From contig CM067059.1 of NCBI GenBank assembly GCA_033980235.1, forward strand, positions 22,298,494 through 22,362,493: 64,000 bases of DNA, written 5' to 3'. Below are positions 11,304 through 21,770 of this stretch, piece by piece. A program made the translations under genes and the position numbers. The DNA is from Diadema setosum. Its lineage: Eukaryota > Echinodermata > Echinoidea > Diadematoida > Diadematidae. The first letter of the stretch is position 1. Every line of letters starts with the position of its first letter. The notes under the pieces were generated by a model. The model searched no databases and was not told where the DNA came from. It worked only from the letters and a program-made list of their open reading frames with translations.

Positions 11304-12974
11304 ACGGTTGTGTGTTCAGGTGCAGATACGATTCCCTGGATAAACCTCCGTAAAACTGCCACCTGTTGGTGGATGAGAAAACCTCTTTTCCACATCTTCA
11401 AAACTTTTTTCGGTTTCTTTCTTCTTCTTTTTTTTTTGGGGGGGGGGGATTACTGATATTCGAAAGTAAGTCGTTACACTTGAGTTTTGCGCGTTACATG
11501 AAATATGCAAATCAAAACATCAATTGTAGATAATGTATAAGATATTGATTATTATAAAATGTATGTGGGTTAAACGCCATAGGTCAAATTCAGTATGACT
11601 TTTTGAGGATTATTGTTCAGTTTGAGGCCCTATTTTTCCAATAGAAACTTAAAGCATGTAAGAATAATCTGCTATACTGGGTATGACTTATTTCTCAAGC
11701 AGCGGGCAATAGGCCATTCCAGATTTTAACAATTCTTTTCTTTTTTTTGCTGAATAAAATCATATGCTCAATATATATCATCATGAATCGAGCATATTCG
11801 AACTTATTCACGGAAAGTAAGAGCAAGATATGTAACTGAACTCTCTCCGCAAAATAGAAATTGCCTTTTCCTTTTTAATATCGAATCGATATCAAAGAAC
11901 ATGATAAGGACATATTAAAAGAGCCAAAAAAGTAATAAAAAAAACACCCTGTCTTGCTCATAGAATACTATCTATTTGTTTGGTTACTGTTCTTTCTTAT
12001 TTTCAAGAGCAGATTCATGGCCTCTAAAAATGCTAAAGCTACATCAAGGCCTCTATGATTTGGCGCATGCAATTTGCAAGATGGTAAAACAATTTGCCGT
12101 GATGGGATTTTGTTGTTGTTGATGATGATGTGTTTGACATTTTCAAAATTTAGAGTGTATATCTGATGTATAATCGGGACCAGTCTTGCAGACAACCCCA
12201 AAGCCTTTTGGTCATACGTCAAATCGAATCTGTTAACCTATTGCCTTCCCGCTCGTTGACGTAGTAAATTATTGAAAGATCTGTGGAACCTTGAAACAGC
12301 ATAAACAAACAAACTAACAAACAAAAAACAAATATTCAAGAGCATAGATTGTTACCTCGAGAAACATAATATATAGCATACGTTTACCATACGTAAATGA
12401 GATACACTGAAAAACTAACATGCATTATTGGCCTGGACATGCTAATGAATACATACAACGTGGAAAAAAATGAAGTTTCAAATCTACCAACGCCACTTTG
12501 TAACCCTGCTAGGAGGCCAAACCAAATTCCCAAGTTCAAATCAATTCCATCTGACAATAGCGACGCCTCCCCCACCCCGGGAATACGTTACTTGGTAGGG
12601 GCAATTACCGATACGTCTCCTTGTGGGTCGAGAACGAGAAAATGGCAATACGTTGACAGACGGGATTGAGTTGGATCAGGAGTGAAAGCGGGAAAGGGGA
12701 CGGTACACTATGCAGGGATTGTTGTGACGAGGGGATCAAGTTCGTTGGTGGAAGAAGTTTCTGGCAACTGCACTCAACTCAGTTTGCTCCGTGCATCGAA
12801 AATCCGGAGAGCCGGAGGGTGGTGTTGGCCCTCTCAAAAAAAAAAAGAAAAGTTTGTGGAAAAGTTCGCCTAAAACGGCATCTTGACCTTGTCATTGCTT
12901 CCACTGCAATGCTATAAAATTCGATGCACACAGCTCAGTGATAAACGCGGAGAACATTATCTTCGCTTAAATTT
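10651..12974. other. Non-genic stretch with (GT)n
   Basis: Contains a hairpin TGATCAAGA...TCTTGATCA at 10655-10678, a (GT)18 tract at 11264-11300, and T/G runs at 11428-11450. Frames around 12397-12669 are open on both strands, but I see no splice-site or family support. Confidence 0.5.
11264..11300. repeat. (GT)n microsatellite
   Basis: About 18 uninterrupted GT units. Confidence 0.95.
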
Positions 12975-13160
12975 TATTTAATGATCAGATAATCAGTCAA
13001 TGTCCTGTCCAAATCCTATAGACGTCTTACCCAAAAATGAAGCCACCACGAAATGTCAAAGCAAAGTCTATCCCATTTGACATGTTGCTTTGGCTGCCAT
13101 GTTTTTTGCTCTCCTGAACATTTGACATTTTGTAGATACGAGGTCTTGTCGCCCCAGCGA
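12975..13160. repeat. Dispersed repeat X, copy 1
   Basis: Shares long runs with 41281-41571, for example AATGAAGCCACCACG, GGCTGCCATGTTTTTTG and GATACGAGGTCTTGTCG. No terminal structure is visible, so the class is unknown. This copy lacks the TTTA microsatellite found in the other. Confidence 0.7.
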
Positions 13161-14139
13161 CCATATGTATATTTTCTTATTGTATTTTATAATTCGAAAC
13201 CTCTGTATATAATATCGTCTCTACATTACATTTTGTTAATAGACATCATCGTATCATAATTTGATGTCGCCTGGATGAAAGCCTGTACAGCTGATTGTTA
13301 AAAAATGCGCAGCAGTGAGCATGTTTTTGCTTGGAATGACATGAGTCAAGTATACTAGGAAACACAATGCGAGTTCAATGCCATAGAAATGATATCAAAG
13401 CAACACGTTAATAAAAAGAAATTATGCTGCCACTGCGATATGTTGACAACTTTAACGCCTTTGCAGCAGAATTAGGGCGGTGTTCCGGGGCGGTACGATG
13501 CATAAGTACTATCACTCCATTGTATAAAAGATGGAACAAAGTCATATTCAGGGTTTTCGCGAAAACTAGTACTTTTTACCAACTACATCTTAGCTGTTTA
13601 GTTTCTGATTTTTTTTTTTTTTTTGCCGCGAGCAGTAATTGCCTTTTCTATAACCTGTTTTGCCACTTTTTTCTTGTTTTTCGCCCAATCATTGTAATCA
13701 TGCCAATTATTTATGCATGTTGACATTTCTATTGATTAAAAACAAATACATAGATTTAAAAAAAAAAGAGAATCATTGCGAAGCAAAATTGAAGTGTGGC
13801 ATGGAAGAGTACCTTTCACACAGAAATCACAAACATTCCGACTGGCACTTTGTTGGCAAGCATTCAAAAATTTTACAATGTTTTGAATCAGAATTAGCCC
13901 GCGGCATTACGGTGTAGATTCTCAAGAACATTCTGGGACGGAAACGCCAAGTTCTGAACTGCCGGATTCATTCTTATTTGAACAGACGAAAACATTCATC
14001 TCTTGTTCTATATGCTTTAGGCATCATAGAAAGGAATCTCATCCTACGTGCAGATACGCACATCTCGTAAGTTAAGAATGATTCCACGATATCACATTCG
14101 CTATTGTGAGTTGTCGGTGGTGTCAAGACAAATTCAGAG

Positions 14140-14829
14140 TCAAAGCCAGACTGACAATAAATTCACGGTCATACCCAGGATGAAGAGAAAGATTTGTTGC
14201 CATGGTAATGCTGCTAACCGTGCCGCGGCATTCTCCGGACCAGTACCCTTCACGGATTTCATGTCTTCTGGAGGAATGAGCCACGGATACTGATGGATAG
14301 GTGTTAGTGATCGCCAGGGAGCAAGAGTGGTGGTGACATTGGTAGCCGTTCTGCATTCGTACACACTCGACACCGTCTCCACTTTCCTGGTCGTTGCCGC
14401 GTACACAGCGCGCTGCAAGTTGTATTCCTGCACGGCGTAATGAACGTACCTCCCGTGCGAAAACGGCTCTAAGAAGATTAGGTAGACGTCGCCTAGGGTA
14501 ATGAGGGTGTTCACGCAGTCGTTGGTGTTGCCGAAACCAGTCACGTTAATAAATGATTTCCGTTCCAGCATCCTGCTTCCCCGGTAAACGCACTGCACCT
14601 CGATGGTCGCCGTGGTCACCTCACCGCCGAAGTGCGAGATGTACTGGGCTGGAAAGATGCGAACGGCACGGCCTTTGATCAGGCTGTCGATGCCTGGTCG
14701 GCGAAAAATTTCCGAGAATGACTGAGGTCGCCAGTTATCGTACTTCTCTTGTGGGCACGTAATCGTCGCCGAGAACGTTGTTGAAAGGAAAACGACAAGC
14801 GTAGCTGCATTCTTCAAGAGCTTCTCCAT
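14140..14829 (-). CDS. Secreted or membrane-anchored protein with NtA/NTR-like domain
   Basis: Predicted 229 residues. Residues 1-21 form a signal peptide (LVVFLSTTFSA core). The body has four cysteines (25, 80, 105, 159), consistent with two disulfides. Two N-glycosylation sequons are at 95 and 164. The segment INVTGFGNTNDCVNTLITLG (95-113) followed by DVYLIFLEP resembles the agrin N-terminal (NtA) OB-fold pattern, in which a GFG turn precedes a conserved Cys and a hydrophobic strand. Residues 209-229 are hydrophobic and end the protein after a small-residue stretch (195-203), which fits a GPI signal or a tail anchor. I chose ATG at 14829 because it is the first ATG after a strong acceptor (TTTTTCTAG at 14897-14905) and has G at +4. 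The frame is open further upstream to 14928, but that Met lies in the putative intron. NtA/NTR assignment is from memory of the motif only. Confidence 0.65.
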   Translation of the reverse strand: MEKLLKNAATLVVFLSTTFSATITCPQEKYDNWRPQSFSEIFRRPGIDSLIKGRAVRIFPAQYISHFGGEVTTATIEVQCVYRGSRMLERKSFINVTGFGNTNDCVNTLITLGDVYLIFLEPFSHGRYVHYAVQEYNLQRAVYAATTRKVETVSSVYECRTATNVTTTLAPWRSLTPIHQYPWLIPPEDMKSVKGTGPENAAARLAALPWQQIFLFILGMTVNLLSVWL

Positions 14830-15300
14830 TGCCGTAGTCAGATTATGTCCGAAATGTTGATCCCTTTCTTTGGAGTTGATAAATGCTGTGAGAGAGCTAG
14901 AAAAAGTGAAAAGGCGTCTACTTCTCACCTTCTGTCAAACGCACGTGGTTGGAGAGTCACAACACACAGAGATCACACCTAGGCGATAGTGTCTGAACAA
15001 TAATTCGGTAGCAAGTGAGTGATTTATGGATTCGATGATAACGGTCGGTGTAACATTTTGACTCAACCAGGTATGATTTTGGACTAATAAAGGCCACGGC
15101 GTGACGGTCCCGGCTTCGAGTTGTGACGGCGAAGCTCATGTGAGAGTTTACGAGCAAACACGGAGAATGATGACCTTCCGTTTAACCTTTCAGTCATACC
15201 CAGTCCGTCTTCTGATTGGTCGACTGTAAGACCAGGTAAAAAAGGGGCGTGGCTGGTTGGTGTGATTGACTTTAACTTCATCGGCTGTTTCTTCATCGTC
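14830..15300 (-). promoter_or_regulatory. Putative 5' UTR, acceptor and promoter region of the NtA-like gene
   Basis: Upstream (higher coordinates) of the minus-strand gene. A polypyrimidine tract plus TAG at 14897-14910 suggests a 3' splice site in the 5' UTR. Farther up, a CCAAT box (ACCAATCAG on the minus strand, about 15212-15222) and a GC/CACC-type box (GGGGCGTGGC near 15243-15252) lie together in locally GC-richer DNA. No TATA box is obvious and the start site is unknown. Confidence 0.3.
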
Positions 15301-15735
15301 TCGGCTATTGTGCTGTTTTTGTTTTGTTAGGTAATGTATGTCACATTATATGTATTCGCTTGCTGATCGCATTTTGGCTCTTTATCGACGTCAGCATGTT
15401 ACTACTTAACGTTACTCAACCATGAATTTGCGACACCTGTGGAAGTCTTGACAGATAATCAACAACAAAACTGCTTTTCTTTCTTACTAGTGGTACAATG
15501 GAAGTCAGTCGTTTTCAGCAGTGCTTAGAGTTTGCTCCAAGGGTTTATGAGAAACAAGGTCTTTGTCCTGTAAAGGCCGTTTCCTCAAGATTACATAATA
15601 CTATGCAAATTTAAAACATTCAAAAAGACATAATATTGCCAAAATTCATCACAAAAACGAGTACACCCTATCTAGTGTAAGTGACAACGCAAGTGCTGCT
15701 ACTTGAAGAAGCCATAAGGCTTCTTGCAGGCTTCC

Positions 15736-16306
15736 TTAAAGGACAAGTTCACCTTCATTAACATAAGGATTGAGAGAATGTAGCAATATTAGTAGAACAC
15801 ATACTTGAAAGTTTGAGGAAAATCGGACAATCCGTTCAGAAGTTATGAATTTTTAAAGTTTTTGTGCAGTCACCGCTGGATGAGAAGACTACTGCAGTGT
15901 ATGATGTCACATGCGTACAACAATATAAGGAAAATATAAAGAGAATTTCACAAAATTTCATCATTTGAAAAAAGTACACATTCCCTTGACTCGTTACTGA
16001 CATATTATGTTACGGGTAATATTATTCCCATTGCCTTTAGAAAAGAGGCAAGTCAAGTGCTCTTTTATTATGCGAAAAAGGGGAAAATATCTTGAATTTT
16101 CTTTACATTTTCTTTATACTGTTGTACTCGTATGACATCACGAGCCTTAGTAGTCTCCTAATCCAGCGGTTCCAACACAAAAATGTTAAAAATTCATAAC
16201 TTTTGCATCGATTGTCCAATTTTCCTCAAACTTTGACTAATGTATTCTACTAATATTGCTGCTTTCTCTCAATCCTTATGTTTATGAAGGTGAACTTGTC
16301 CTTTAA
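15736..16306. mobile_element. 571-bp TTAA-flanked palindromic MITE, family P2
   Basis: Bounded by TTAA at 15736-15739 and 16303-16306. The inverted termini start AGGACAAGTTCACCTTCA and extend inward for well over 150 bp (matching blocks include AACATAAGGATTGAGAGAA and CAATATTAGTAGAA), so the whole element is nearly self-complementary around about 16020. It carries no protein frame. A related fragment may lie at about 20105-20280. TTAA duplication with AGG ends suggests a piggyBac/Kolobok-type transposase in trans (inference). Confidence 0.85.
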
Positions 16307-16458
16307 GAAATCATGCATTTGAGTGCTCAAAATGGTGTTATAATTTTTCCGAAATTTATTCATTAGTTTGTTTGCCTGTTTGTCTGTTGTTTTTGGGTAC
16401 TGCTATCAAAGTGACTCGACATTCTCCTCGAGGTTCAGTTTTTGCTTGAGGCAGGTAA

Positions 16459-16727
16459 TGTCACGCTTTTTGCTTGAAGTCTCTTGGGAAACAGAGTGCT
16501 TTTCTTGATGAGACGCGAGACAACTTTAAACTGTATATCCAGTTTCCCCAGACCGACTTGACCAAAGGCTAGAACATGAGCACCCTGTCAAGGACTGTTC
16601 ACACATGGCCCACATTGACGTTTGACCCGCAGGTACACCTCAAATATGTCGTTGCAGATTATGATGGCGATACGCTCCTATACACGCCTAACATGATGGA
16701 CGATCTACGAGAAGACATAATGGTATG
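16459..16727 (+). pseudogene. Possible coding fragment interrupted by one stop
   Basis: One frame reads about 85 protein-like codons (GKQSAFLDETRDNFKLYIQF ... TFDPQVHLKYVVADYDGDTL ... NMMDDLREDIM) broken by a single TAG at about 16567-16575. A CAG|GTACACC acceptor at about 16633 and a weak donor (ATG|GTATGA, about 16722) could instead delimit a small exon within it. The second half looks loosely like a PB1-type pattern (acidic DYDGDTL), but that is weak. It could be an old gene copy, a transposon gene fragment or chance. Confidence 0.25.
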
Positions 16728-17628
16728 ATGAGAGACTTTCAAGATACTGGAAGAAAAAGAAAATTACTGGTAGCACAAAGCATCATATAAAATAATATAG
16801 GCTAAATCACAACTGAGAATCTATCTGACTGAGTGTTTCTTTTTCGTCCATTTCGATGCTCAATGGCATAGTTTGCAATTTTTTGACGCTTAATGAATCT
16901 GAACTGGAGATGCTGTTCGGGCGCCTTACGAATTAGGAAGGAGCATATTATATCATAAAGTACATATTATAAAGGGCAATTATTCCGTCAGGCCTCAGAA
17001 GCAACAATCTTGATTCAAAAAGTCATTCGCATTCTGTTCTGACGAGTTTCTGACGGTATTAATTGTCTGTAATCACTACTTATGGGAGTGATTAATGAAA
17101 TGATAGACATATTGGAAGTCATTTCTCGCGGCAATTATATTTTTCCTATGATTCGACTGAATTGTTAGCACATCCTTACAGATACACACACTTTATGATA
17201 TCACATTGGTTTGTACACATCCTGACCTTGTTATGACTGCAGTACTGGATGACCGTATGGTAGAATGACATTACGCTTTTTGTCTTGCGTTTATCATGTT
17301 CAGCGCTCTAAGACAAACTTCCATGCCATTCCGTAATTTCCACTAATAATGCGTTCAGTATTCGATGGACGTGGAATAATCTGGAACTTTCGCTGTAATA
17401 AAGAAGAATACAGAACACAGGGCAAACAACCATGCTGATCGACTCAGGGACAAAGGAAACGTTCAACTCTCAAAAACGCTTTTATTCGTAGGCTGCTTTG
17501 TTTTCAGTTTCACATCGTTTTATTCTCCACTTGGACAAATTAAATCATTACAACAACAATGTTCACATGAAGATATGAATTAGACAGAAAGATCCGTCTG
17601 TCCGGAGGAGTCTTTTATTTTTTTGACG

Positions 17629-17754
17629 TTATCGCTCTCCTCCGTATAAATTGTATGGAGGGGATCCGTGAAGCCAGACGCAGTCTCCGCGGAACATTTC
17701 CCCGACGACCAGATACAGACCGATCTTTCGGTCAAGATTAATGAATAAGAGTGC
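17629..17754 (-). CDS. Possible terminal exon (41 codons), C1q/TNF-like appearance uncertain
   Basis: On the minus strand an acceptor (TACTCTTCAG, 17755-17764) opens a frame of 41 codons: ALLFINLDRKIGLYLVVGEM, then FRGDCVWLHGSPPYNLYGGE and a TAA stop. AATAAA signals lie about 105 and 143 bp downstream (17519-17524 and 17481-17486, read on the minus strand). The GDxVWL and LYGGER pattern is loosely like a C1q domain end but too short to call. The plus strand is also open over part of this stretch (SVKPDAVSAEHFPDDQIQTD), so coding polarity is uncertain. A TTAA MITE abuts it at 17767. Confidence 0.3.
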   Translation of the reverse strand, partial: ALLFINLDRKIGLYLVVGEMFRGDCVWLHGSPPYNLYGGER

Positions 17755-17766
17755 CTGAAGAGTACT

Positions 17767-18236
17767 TTAAAGGGGCATTCCGGACGATTTTCATAATTTC
17801 ACATCATGTATATAGTACATAAATCAACAGCTTCATGTATAGATTTGTAGAATTTATTGTGGTTCTTGAGCAGAGAAACAGTACTTTCAAAAACCTGAAA
17901 CAAATTACACTGAACAAAGATGATGACATAGGAGCCTCACATATCTCAGAAATGTAGCAGTGTCATTCCATTACATTACCGCATGCTTGCAAGCTCACCT
18001 GTGTGTAATATATGCATGCCTTCTTCCATTTGTCTTCTTTTGTGCTGCTTCCTTGAGCCACATCTCATGCATTCTTATGGTGAGGCTGCCATGTCATCAT
18101 CCTTGTTCATTGCAATTTGTTATAAACTTCGAAAACATTCTTATTTTTCATCCCAATCATTATAAACCCTGAAACTCTGTACCCAGTATAACTAATTTAT
18201 ATATGTTCAAATGTAAAAATTTGAAAATCATCCGGA
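17767..18236 (+). mobile_element. TTAA palindromic MITE, family P3 copy 1
   Basis: Begins TTAA then AGGGGCATTCCGGACGATTT. The interior (GATGATGACATAGGAGCC ... GGTGAGGCTGCCATGTCATC) folds on itself, and the body ends near GAAAATCATCCGGA at about 18234. The right TTAA is missing or displaced. The copy at 53097-53524 is in the opposite orientation and has both TTAA ends. Confidence 0.75.
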
Positions 18237-18385
18237 CATGACGCAAATCTCTCGTTTGAAGAGGCTACACCCCAGTAAATAATGCCAGTGCATATCTTGG
18301 CAATCAATGACTTAAAATCAAAGATATAAAACACCTGTTTCTTGACCCTGGCCTAATCTAAGCATCAGTCATCGCCACAGCACCA

Positions 18386-18640
18386 CAGGAGGGGGGGGGG
18401 GGGGGGGCACCGCGAGAGGAGGAGATTGTTTTGGTTTTGGATGGGCTATGTAGCTCCATGGTGCGTGTGTGTGTGTGTACGTGTGTGTGTGTGAGTGTAG
18501 ACATTCAGCGTATGCAGACAGAGCATGCCTGTACTGCAGTGACTGGAACTATTGTCATTCCATTTTGTCTCTCCCCTTCTCCCTCCCCCATCTCTCCCCT
18601 CTCTCTCTCTCTCTCTCTCTCCCTCTCTCTCTCTTTCTCA
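18386..18640. repeat. Cluster of simple repeats: poly-G, (GT)n, (CT)n
   Basis: A G-run at about 18389-18407, GT-rich 18462-18495 and CT-rich 18575-18638, all in one 250-bp stretch. Confidence 0.9.
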
Positions 18641-18655
18641 GCAGGCTGATTGTAA

Positions 18656-18683
18656 CCAGGGAGGTAGTAGTATCACCTCCCCG
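18656..18683. mobile_element. Micro-palindrome insertion, family A copy 2
   Basis: A 28-bp insert with ends CCAGGGAGGT and ACCTCCCCG around a 9-nt loop, flanked by direct repeats TTGTAA at 18650-18655 and 18684-18689. It shares its outer arm with the insertions at 7905 and 25619. Confidence 0.7.
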
Positions 18684-18839
18684 TTGTAACTCACTGCCAA
18701 ATAGCACATTGTCAGCACCGGCAAACTGGCAATGCTCTCCTTCTTATTCATGTATTTTCGTCATTTACGGGTCAATTTTTTTCGTTCGAAATGTAAAATG
18801 GATGGCCATAGAATTTCTCAATAGAATATAAAATTGAAA

Positions 18840-19110
18840 ACTTTAGAAAGGATAGAGAAAATTGAGTTCACTTTGAATGGTCTGCCACAGGCAGATATCC
18901 TTATCATGCTCTTACGTAATACGACAGCTGCTGGAGTCATCAAACCCTGGCTTGGCCTCCAGGTTTGTCACGCCGAGCAGAAAGTTTATTTGCAATGGAC
19001 AAGTACTTCGACTCCCAACTCTCAAACGACAAATAAAAGCACCCCACTTTGGTAAAAATTCGGCTGGGGTCTCGCCTCAAACGAGAGATTGACGGCATGA
19101 GGTCTCCTTT
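18840..19110. repeat. TE-like segment ending at TTAA
   Basis: The right edge reads GAGGTCTCCTTTAA, the inverse of the P3 terminus TTAAAGGAGACCTC at 53097. A block around 19070-19085 (TCTCGCCTCAAACGAGAGAT) reappears in inverse near 18245-18275. So 17767-19110 may be one composite TTAA element, and the open frames here are probably not host genes. Confidence 0.4.
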
Positions 19111-19624
19111 AAAGAAACAGACGTAATTGCGTGTATATACGAACATACATTTCGCCGTATCCCGATGTACAGGTGGAGGAGACAATTATGGATATTTATG
19201 ATGAGCAGTTTGCTGGAGTGGGGTAACGGCCTCTGTTCGGCATGGTATTTTGTGATTCCCTCTTTGCATTAAACCTGTCAAGAAAACAAAGAATCAGCAG
19301 ACTGTGTAAATTGAATAGTTAATAAAATATTTACATATCTACACATAATATATAATATGAATCAAAATCATCTTTTTTACTTTCGTTGTTCTTACTCTTC
19401 CTCTACCATCCCCTCATTTTTTCCTCTCATTTTGAATTGTTGAGATGAAAGCAAAGCATATCCCGAAGCCTCACACATTGTTGGTTCACTTGGTTGTTTA
19501 GTCTTCGTTCCGTGATTCATGGTCCGTAATGTCCGCTCGTTACTCCCAGTTTACATGACCTTTTCGTGAACTCCACTTGACGTTGAGCCAAATATTTGAT
19601 GTTTCAATGATTTCTACCTTCCAG

Positions 19625-19865
19625 ACAATTCGTCCAATTACATGTCTCGAGGAACCATGGACCGATGCATGACTTCTTGTCTCCGATGCCTGAGTGTCTT
19701 CAATTTAACGGAATATGGGATTGGGCAGACATTAACAATCCTTATTTTTCTTGGCGTGCTGTCGATCTGGATGGCGAACATTTGGATTTTATCATTACTA
19801 ATAAAATCATGTCAGCAGGCCAAGAACATGTTCGCATTTTGTCAGCCCATATTATAGGGAACTAG
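19625..19865 (+). CDS. Possible terminal coding exon, unknown protein
   Basis: After a good acceptor (TTTCTACCTTCCAG ending at 19624) one frame is open for 80 codons to a TAG at 19863-19865. It reads QFVQLHVSRNHGPMHDFLSP, later GIWDWADINNPYFSWRAVDL, DGEHLDFIITNKIMS and a HIIGN end. Composition is that of a folded protein. The first base completes a codon from a previous exon, so it cannot be the start of a gene; no phase-matching upstream exon was found. Family not recognised. A second plus frame is also open and hydrophobic, which weakens the case. Confidence 0.3.
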
Positions 19866-20990
19866 AGTAATTTCCCACTGTCCGTGAACTCCGGTTAGAT
19901 ATTTCACCCAGTCCAAATGCAGAGGAGCCAATGAGGAAAGAAAATATTTTTTTGGTATATTCCCTACAGAAATTGTCTCTAGACCTATATTTAAAGTGAC
20001 CTGTAACTCAAATAAGTTGACCTTAACTTAACATGTCTTGTCATAAATTGCATGTCATGTTTCCCTCTTAAAGAAGAAATAATGCCACCCAAACAAAATT
20101 TGTAAAAATTTAAAAATGGCAGAAATATTAGAAGAACACATCAGTAAAGATTGTGGAAAATCAAACTACCGTTGAAAGCTGTAAACGTTCCGAAAAGTTC
20201 CGAAAGTTTGGATGAATTCATATATGCCATCATCTCTGGATAAAAGATGACTAAAACAGTTGATGATGTCACAGTAGGGGAACAATACAAAGTCTACCAA
20301 AAAAAAAAAGATACAAAAAGAAAATTCTTATCAGGTTATGTTATGTTGTGTTATGTTATGTTATGTTATGTTATGTTATGTTATATAATATTATGTCAAG
20401 ATAATTATTATTTCCCCTGCCTTCTATGAAGAAGGGAAATCACGGGCGCTTTCTTTAAGCTAGAAAAAGTGGCAAGAAAAGATCCTCCGATTTTTCTGAC
20501 TGTTCCTTGATGTGTCTTATACTATAGTATTTGTCCATTCATCGAACCCACATATTCCGATATGTAATTGGGGTAAACGCCCCTGTGAGACAATCATTGA
20601 TATCTTTTTATTTTTTGTTCTCTGGGGAAACCTGAGTAGACGTGAGAAAATGTCAAGATCCATCTCTATAAAGTTTCTTTAGACTAGACTGACTACCAAA
20701 ATAGAATGTACAATTCGCGTGTCTGTTAAACATCACGGTCAATGAAACACTGAAGTATACAACAAGCATTGTAAAACTGCAAGGACCCGAGACATTGATC
20801 CTAGTGATATTTGATGCTTCATATTCAGCTCACAGATACTCAATTACATAGATGTTTCTAGGAAGGTCCCATGAAAATGAATATGACGGGGTGTACGCTC
20901 TTGGCAAGGAATCAAAACGATTTGACAAAATAATGTACCCTGCATCAGTCACATCGGTCAGCGTTATGGAGCGTGATGGAAAATAACTGA
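19866..20990. other. Non-genic stretch with (TTATG)n
   Basis: A fragment resembling family P2 is at about 20105-20280 (GAACACATCAGTAAAG, GATGATGTCACAG), then a (TTATG)n tract at 20334-20385. The rest shows no exon. Confidence 0.5.
20334..20385. repeat. (TTATG)n microsatellite
   Basis: About ten TTATG pentamers, one with TTGTG. Confidence 0.9.
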
Positions 20991-20997
20991 CTTCACG

Positions 20998-21560
20998 TAC
21001 GAACCTTTTATCATTTTCGGACCAACCAACCTTCGGAATAACGAAAATAACCAGAGACTTTCACTGAAAGTAGTTTATTTCATGTTAACATCTACGAACC
21101 TTAAATCATTTTCGGATCAACGAACTCAAATTTACTCTTGGGTTGTTTTTTTTTTTCTAACCCTTTCGGATTTTTTCGGATTATAACGAACCCCTTATCA
21201 GTTTCAGATTTACCATTTTTCTTATATTTTGGACTATGATAATTACAGTGTTTATTGAATACTAACTTGGAGTAACGGGATATGCTTATAACATTTAAAA
21301 AAGTTTGTTTTGCAGATTTAGGGTGACCAGATAGTATACAGCACTGCTACATACATGTTTATGTATTTTCATTTGTATATGCTCATGTATTGTTATATTG
21401 TTTGTTTACTATTCAATAAAAACATATTAAAAAAAAAACTTGGAGTAACGGATTGTGGTAACAGCGAACCTCGGATAAAACAAACCTTCGGAATGACGAA
21501 CTGTCGCGACGCGTCGGAAAGATGAACCTTCGGAATATTCAACGAGCTGTAACCGCACTG
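20998..21560. mobile_element. Degenerate TTCGGAATAACGAA-type element, interrupted
   Basis: Repeated words CTTCGGAATAACGAA, ATCATTTTCGGATCAACGAA and CTTCGGAATGACGAA occur across the stretch, ending CGAGCTGTAACCGC at 21543-21555. The ending matches the right terminus of the cleaner element at 31799-32071. The left end is not resolved. A retroposed insert interrupts it at 21279-21436. Confidence 0.6.
21279..21436 (+). mobile_element. Retroposed insert with poly-A tail and 15-bp target duplication
   Basis: The direct repeat AACTTGGAGTAACGG occurs at 21264-21278 and again at 21437-21451. Between them lie about 158 bp ending in AATAAAAACATATTAAAAAA, that is an AATAAA signal (about 21415) followed by a poly-A tail. 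This is the signature of LINE-mediated retroposition of an RNA 3' end, either a processed pseudogene fragment or a severely 5'-truncated LINE. The source transcript is not recognised. Confidence 0.8.
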
Positions 21561-21666
21561 CAGTATAATGCATAAGACTCTTGATTTTCAATAAGGGTGT
21601 CCCAAATTTTCAATCCTGCCAGGTGTTTGGATTATTATTTTATTTTTTTATTTTTTTTTTACACAC

Positions 21667-21770
21667 GATGTCCCTCTTGACCCAGGTACAAAAATCTTCA
21701 CATTGCAGTGCTTAAAACAACAACAACAACAACAACAACAACAATAACAACAACAACAACAACAACAAAA
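21667..21770. repeat. SINE-core fragment and (CAA)n
   Basis: GATGTCCCTCTTGACCCAGG at 21668-21687 also occurs in the body of the tRNA-derived SINE at 44118-44414. It is followed by CAA trinucleotides at about 21717-21769. Confidence 0.5.

Noticed and set aside
12397..12669. Plus-strand frame with Pro/Ser-rich end
   Set aside because: The opposite strand is open too, with no splice support or recognisable domain.
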